Part shown: positions 62,729 to 64,000 of the stretch, one piece after another
Layout: each line of letters opens with the position of its first letter
Position numbering within the stretch: the stretch's first letter is position 1
From: Lentzea nigeriaca
GTDB lineage: Bacteria; Actinomycetota; Actinomycetes; Mycobacteriales; Pseudonocardiaceae
Assembly: GCF_016907955.1 (NCBI RefSeq)
Contig: NZ_JAFBCX010000004.1
Coordinates: forward strand, 1 to 64,000
DNA: 64,000 nt
Direction: 5' to 3'
Notes under the pieces: generated by a model
Database searches by the model: none
Seen by the model: the letters and a program-made list of their open reading frames with translations, nothing else
What the model was told of the DNA's origin: nothing
Made by a program: the position numbers and the translations under genes

Positions 62729-63232
62729 TCAGCGGTTCTTGAAGATCGAGCCGTCGCCGAAGTCCTCGTCCTCATCCACACTCGGACGTGGCGCGGGACG
62801 ACGAGCCGGCGGTGCCGGTGCGGCGGTCACGGCGCGTTCCTCGTACTCCTCGTTGAACGCATAGCCCGACGGCTGCTGCTCTTCCTCCTCCGCAGGCGGC
62901 AGGTACTCGGTGATCAGGCGATAGGTTTCCGAGCCCTCGCCCTCGACCGCGCCGAACGTCTCCGCGACCTTCACCGCCGCACCACGCTGCGCCCGGCGTG
63001 CGATCTCGAGGATCTCCCCCGACAGCTGACCCGGCGCCTTCCGCATGGCCTCCGCCGTCAGCTCCAGGCCGGTCAGCGCACCGTTCGGCGCGACGCTCAC
63101 CGTGATCGACCCGTCCTTCGACGACGCCGACCCGCCCGCCTGCGCCAGTCCTTCCTGCACCGCGGCAGCCTTCGCCTGCGCCTCGGCGATCTTCGCCTCG
63201 AAGTCCCGCATCCACTCCTCGGGCGTCTTCAC
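62729..63232 (-). CDS. YbaB/EbfC-family protein
   Basis: 167 residues: an N-terminal coiled region (EEWMRDFEAKIAEAQAKAAA), the YbaB core (ITVSVAPNGALTGLELTAEA) and a Pro/Glu-rich acidic tail. YbaB-like proteins are often paired with WXG100 genes in actinobacterial toxin loci, where their role is unclear. The GTG start has GGAG five bases upstream. It is 17 bases upstream of the WXG100 gene and likely heads the toxin operon. Confidence 0.82.
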   Translation of the reverse strand: MKTPEEWMRDFEAKIAEAQAKAAAVQEGLAQAGGSASSKDGSITVSVAPNGALTGLELTAEAMRKAPGQLSGEILEIARRAQRGAAVKVAETFGAVEGEGSETYRLITEYLPPAEEEEQQPSGYAFNEEYEERAVTAAPAPPARRPAPRPSVDEDEDFGDGSIFKNR

Positions 63233-63534
63233 CAGCACTCCATCTCGCACTCGACCGTACGGCCCAGAGGATTCCACAACCGAGGTCGACGCGTTGCCTG
63301 AACAACCCAATCAAGTCCATTCACGTAACGGACTCCGCTCCCGAACCGGTTGCCAAGCCCGATTCGGTCGGCGGACGGCTCCGGTCCGTGGTCGAGACAC
63401 GGCCGCGAGAGAGAAACCCGCAGGTAGCGGGCCTCCCCGGAACTAGGACCCGCACGTCACGCGACCGGGTGCTGGCGCGCGAGGACTGTCGGTGGCCTCA
63501 GTTGGCCCCCGTGCCGTGCGACTCAACGGGAGAC
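63233..63534. promoter_or_regulatory. Probable promoter region of the toxin operon
   Basis: 302 bases without a convincing gene on either strand. It separates the lipoprotein gene (stop 63535) from the YbaB-like gene (start 63232), both on the minus strand, so it should contain the toxin operon promoter. No boxes can be assigned by eye. Confidence 0.4.
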
Positions 63535-63930
63535 CTACGCGATGCTTCCCTCCGCCGACGACGAGCAGTAGCGCACGCCGTTCACCTCGTGGTTCTGGAA
63601 CGTGACCTTGTAACCGTCCAGCGTCGCGCCTTCGTAGTGCAGAGCCTGCTTGCCGCCCTGCACCACATGCCTTGCCACGCCTGAAGAATCCGTCGAGGCC
63701 TGCGCGATCAGGCGCCCTTCCTCACCGCCAGGTCCGGTGGCGCGCGTGTAGAACGCGACCCTGCCGCCGGACACCGGTGAACCGTCCGAGGACAACACGG
63801 CCTCCAGCGCGAGCGGCGTGCCGGACGCCGGACGGGCTTCGAGTGCCGAGTCCGTGCAGAAGACGCCGCAGGCGGTCGCTGTGGTCGACGCGGCGACGGC
63901 CAGCAGGACCAGCAGGAGGTTTCTGATCAC
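63535..63930 (-). CDS. Probable lipoprotein with Ig-like (Big/SpaA-type) domain
   Basis: 131 residues. A hydrophobic N-terminus ends in a possible lipobox (TTATAC, Cys at about 21) and is followed by a beta-sandwich with the pattern of bacterial Ig-like domains (GTPLALEAVLSSDGSPVSGGRVAFYT, here split by gaps, then STDSSGVARHVV). The GTG start is chosen because it begins the hydrophobic stretch; an ATG 33 bases earlier would add a polar leader. No specific function is known. Confidence 0.65.
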   Translation of the reverse strand: MIRNLLLVLLAVAASTTATACGVFCTDSALEARPASGTPLALEAVLSSDGSPVSGGRVAFYTRATGPGGEEGRLIAQASTDSSGVARHVVQGGKQALHYEGATLDGYKVTFQNHEVNGVRYCSSSAEGSIA

Positions 63931-64000
63931 GGACCGAGGTTGGCAGATCCTCGGCTCACGCACTCACGAAATGCGGCAAGAGGCACATCTGTCCTATGAG

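Overview
The window is high-GC, tightly packed DNA with GTG/ATG starts, many 4-base start/stop overlaps, an Lsr2-type nucleoid protein, a DUF574-type SAM methyltransferase, SapA-like and WXG100/YbaB-type genes. This gene content points to a filamentous actinobacterium, most likely in the Pseudonocardiales (Lentzea/Saccharothrix/Amycolatopsis type). The genus is an inference from gene content only. No rRNA, tRNA, CRISPR array or insertion sequence was seen.

Region 1 (79-8213, minus strand) is a signalling operon: a LuxR-type regulator, then two single-domain response regulators, a membrane-anchored HEAT-repeat protein, a processive family 2 glycosyltransferase and two large sensor kinases. The last six genes overlap by four bases or are 25 bases apart. 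Region 2 (8308-17088) is a complete Tad/Flp pilus locus: Flp pilin, TadE, TadG, CpaB, CpaE, CpaF, a von Willebrand A-TadB fusion and TadC, with a divergent prepilin peptidase. Region 3 (17266-19981) holds an orphan OmpR-type regulator, small membrane proteins and a SAM methyltransferase.

Region 4 (19932-25774) and a second locus at 49175-51158 share a cassette that I do not recognise as described: a LuxR-type regulator whose receiver has lost the phospho-acceptor, a small uncharacterised protein, and an ECF sigma factor carrying its own C-terminal zinc-finger (ZAS-like) domain. The first copy also has a divergent QueD/PTPS-like gene, a 127-residue hypothetical, a secreted Ala/Val-rich tandem-repeat protein, an Lsr2 paralogue and, nearby, a receiver-only third paralogue. 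Related palindromic motifs lie in intergenic DNA near both copies and upstream of the methyltransferase.

Region 5 (25786-31260) is one 1824-residue surface protein made of DUF11-type and related repeats. Region 6 (31381-47404) is an exopolysaccharide/cell-wall glycan locus: nine minus-strand genes joined by eight consecutive 4-base overlaps (PglF-, PglE-, PglD- and PglC-like enzymes of a di-N-acetylbacillosamine-type route, a nucleotide-sugar dehydrogenase, an epimerase, two glycosyltransferase genes and a polymerase-like membrane protein), a flippase, and a divergent BY-kinase/chain-length protein, degenerate LCP protein and low-molecular-weight tyrosine phosphatase.

Region 7 (47515-54377) holds small proteins: a PAS protein, the second cassette, membrane/secreted proteins and a SapA-like protein. 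Region 8 (54442-63930) is a type VII-secretion-associated polymorphic toxin locus: YbaB-like protein, WXG100 protein, a 1543-residue toxin with an ADP-ribosyltransferase-like domain, a caspase-like His/Cys domain and a C-terminal deaminase domain, a SUKH immunity protein and a T7SS-associated protein. Taken together the window looks like a surface-building region: pili, a giant adhesin-like protein, glycan and secreted effectors, interleaved with several regulatory systems.
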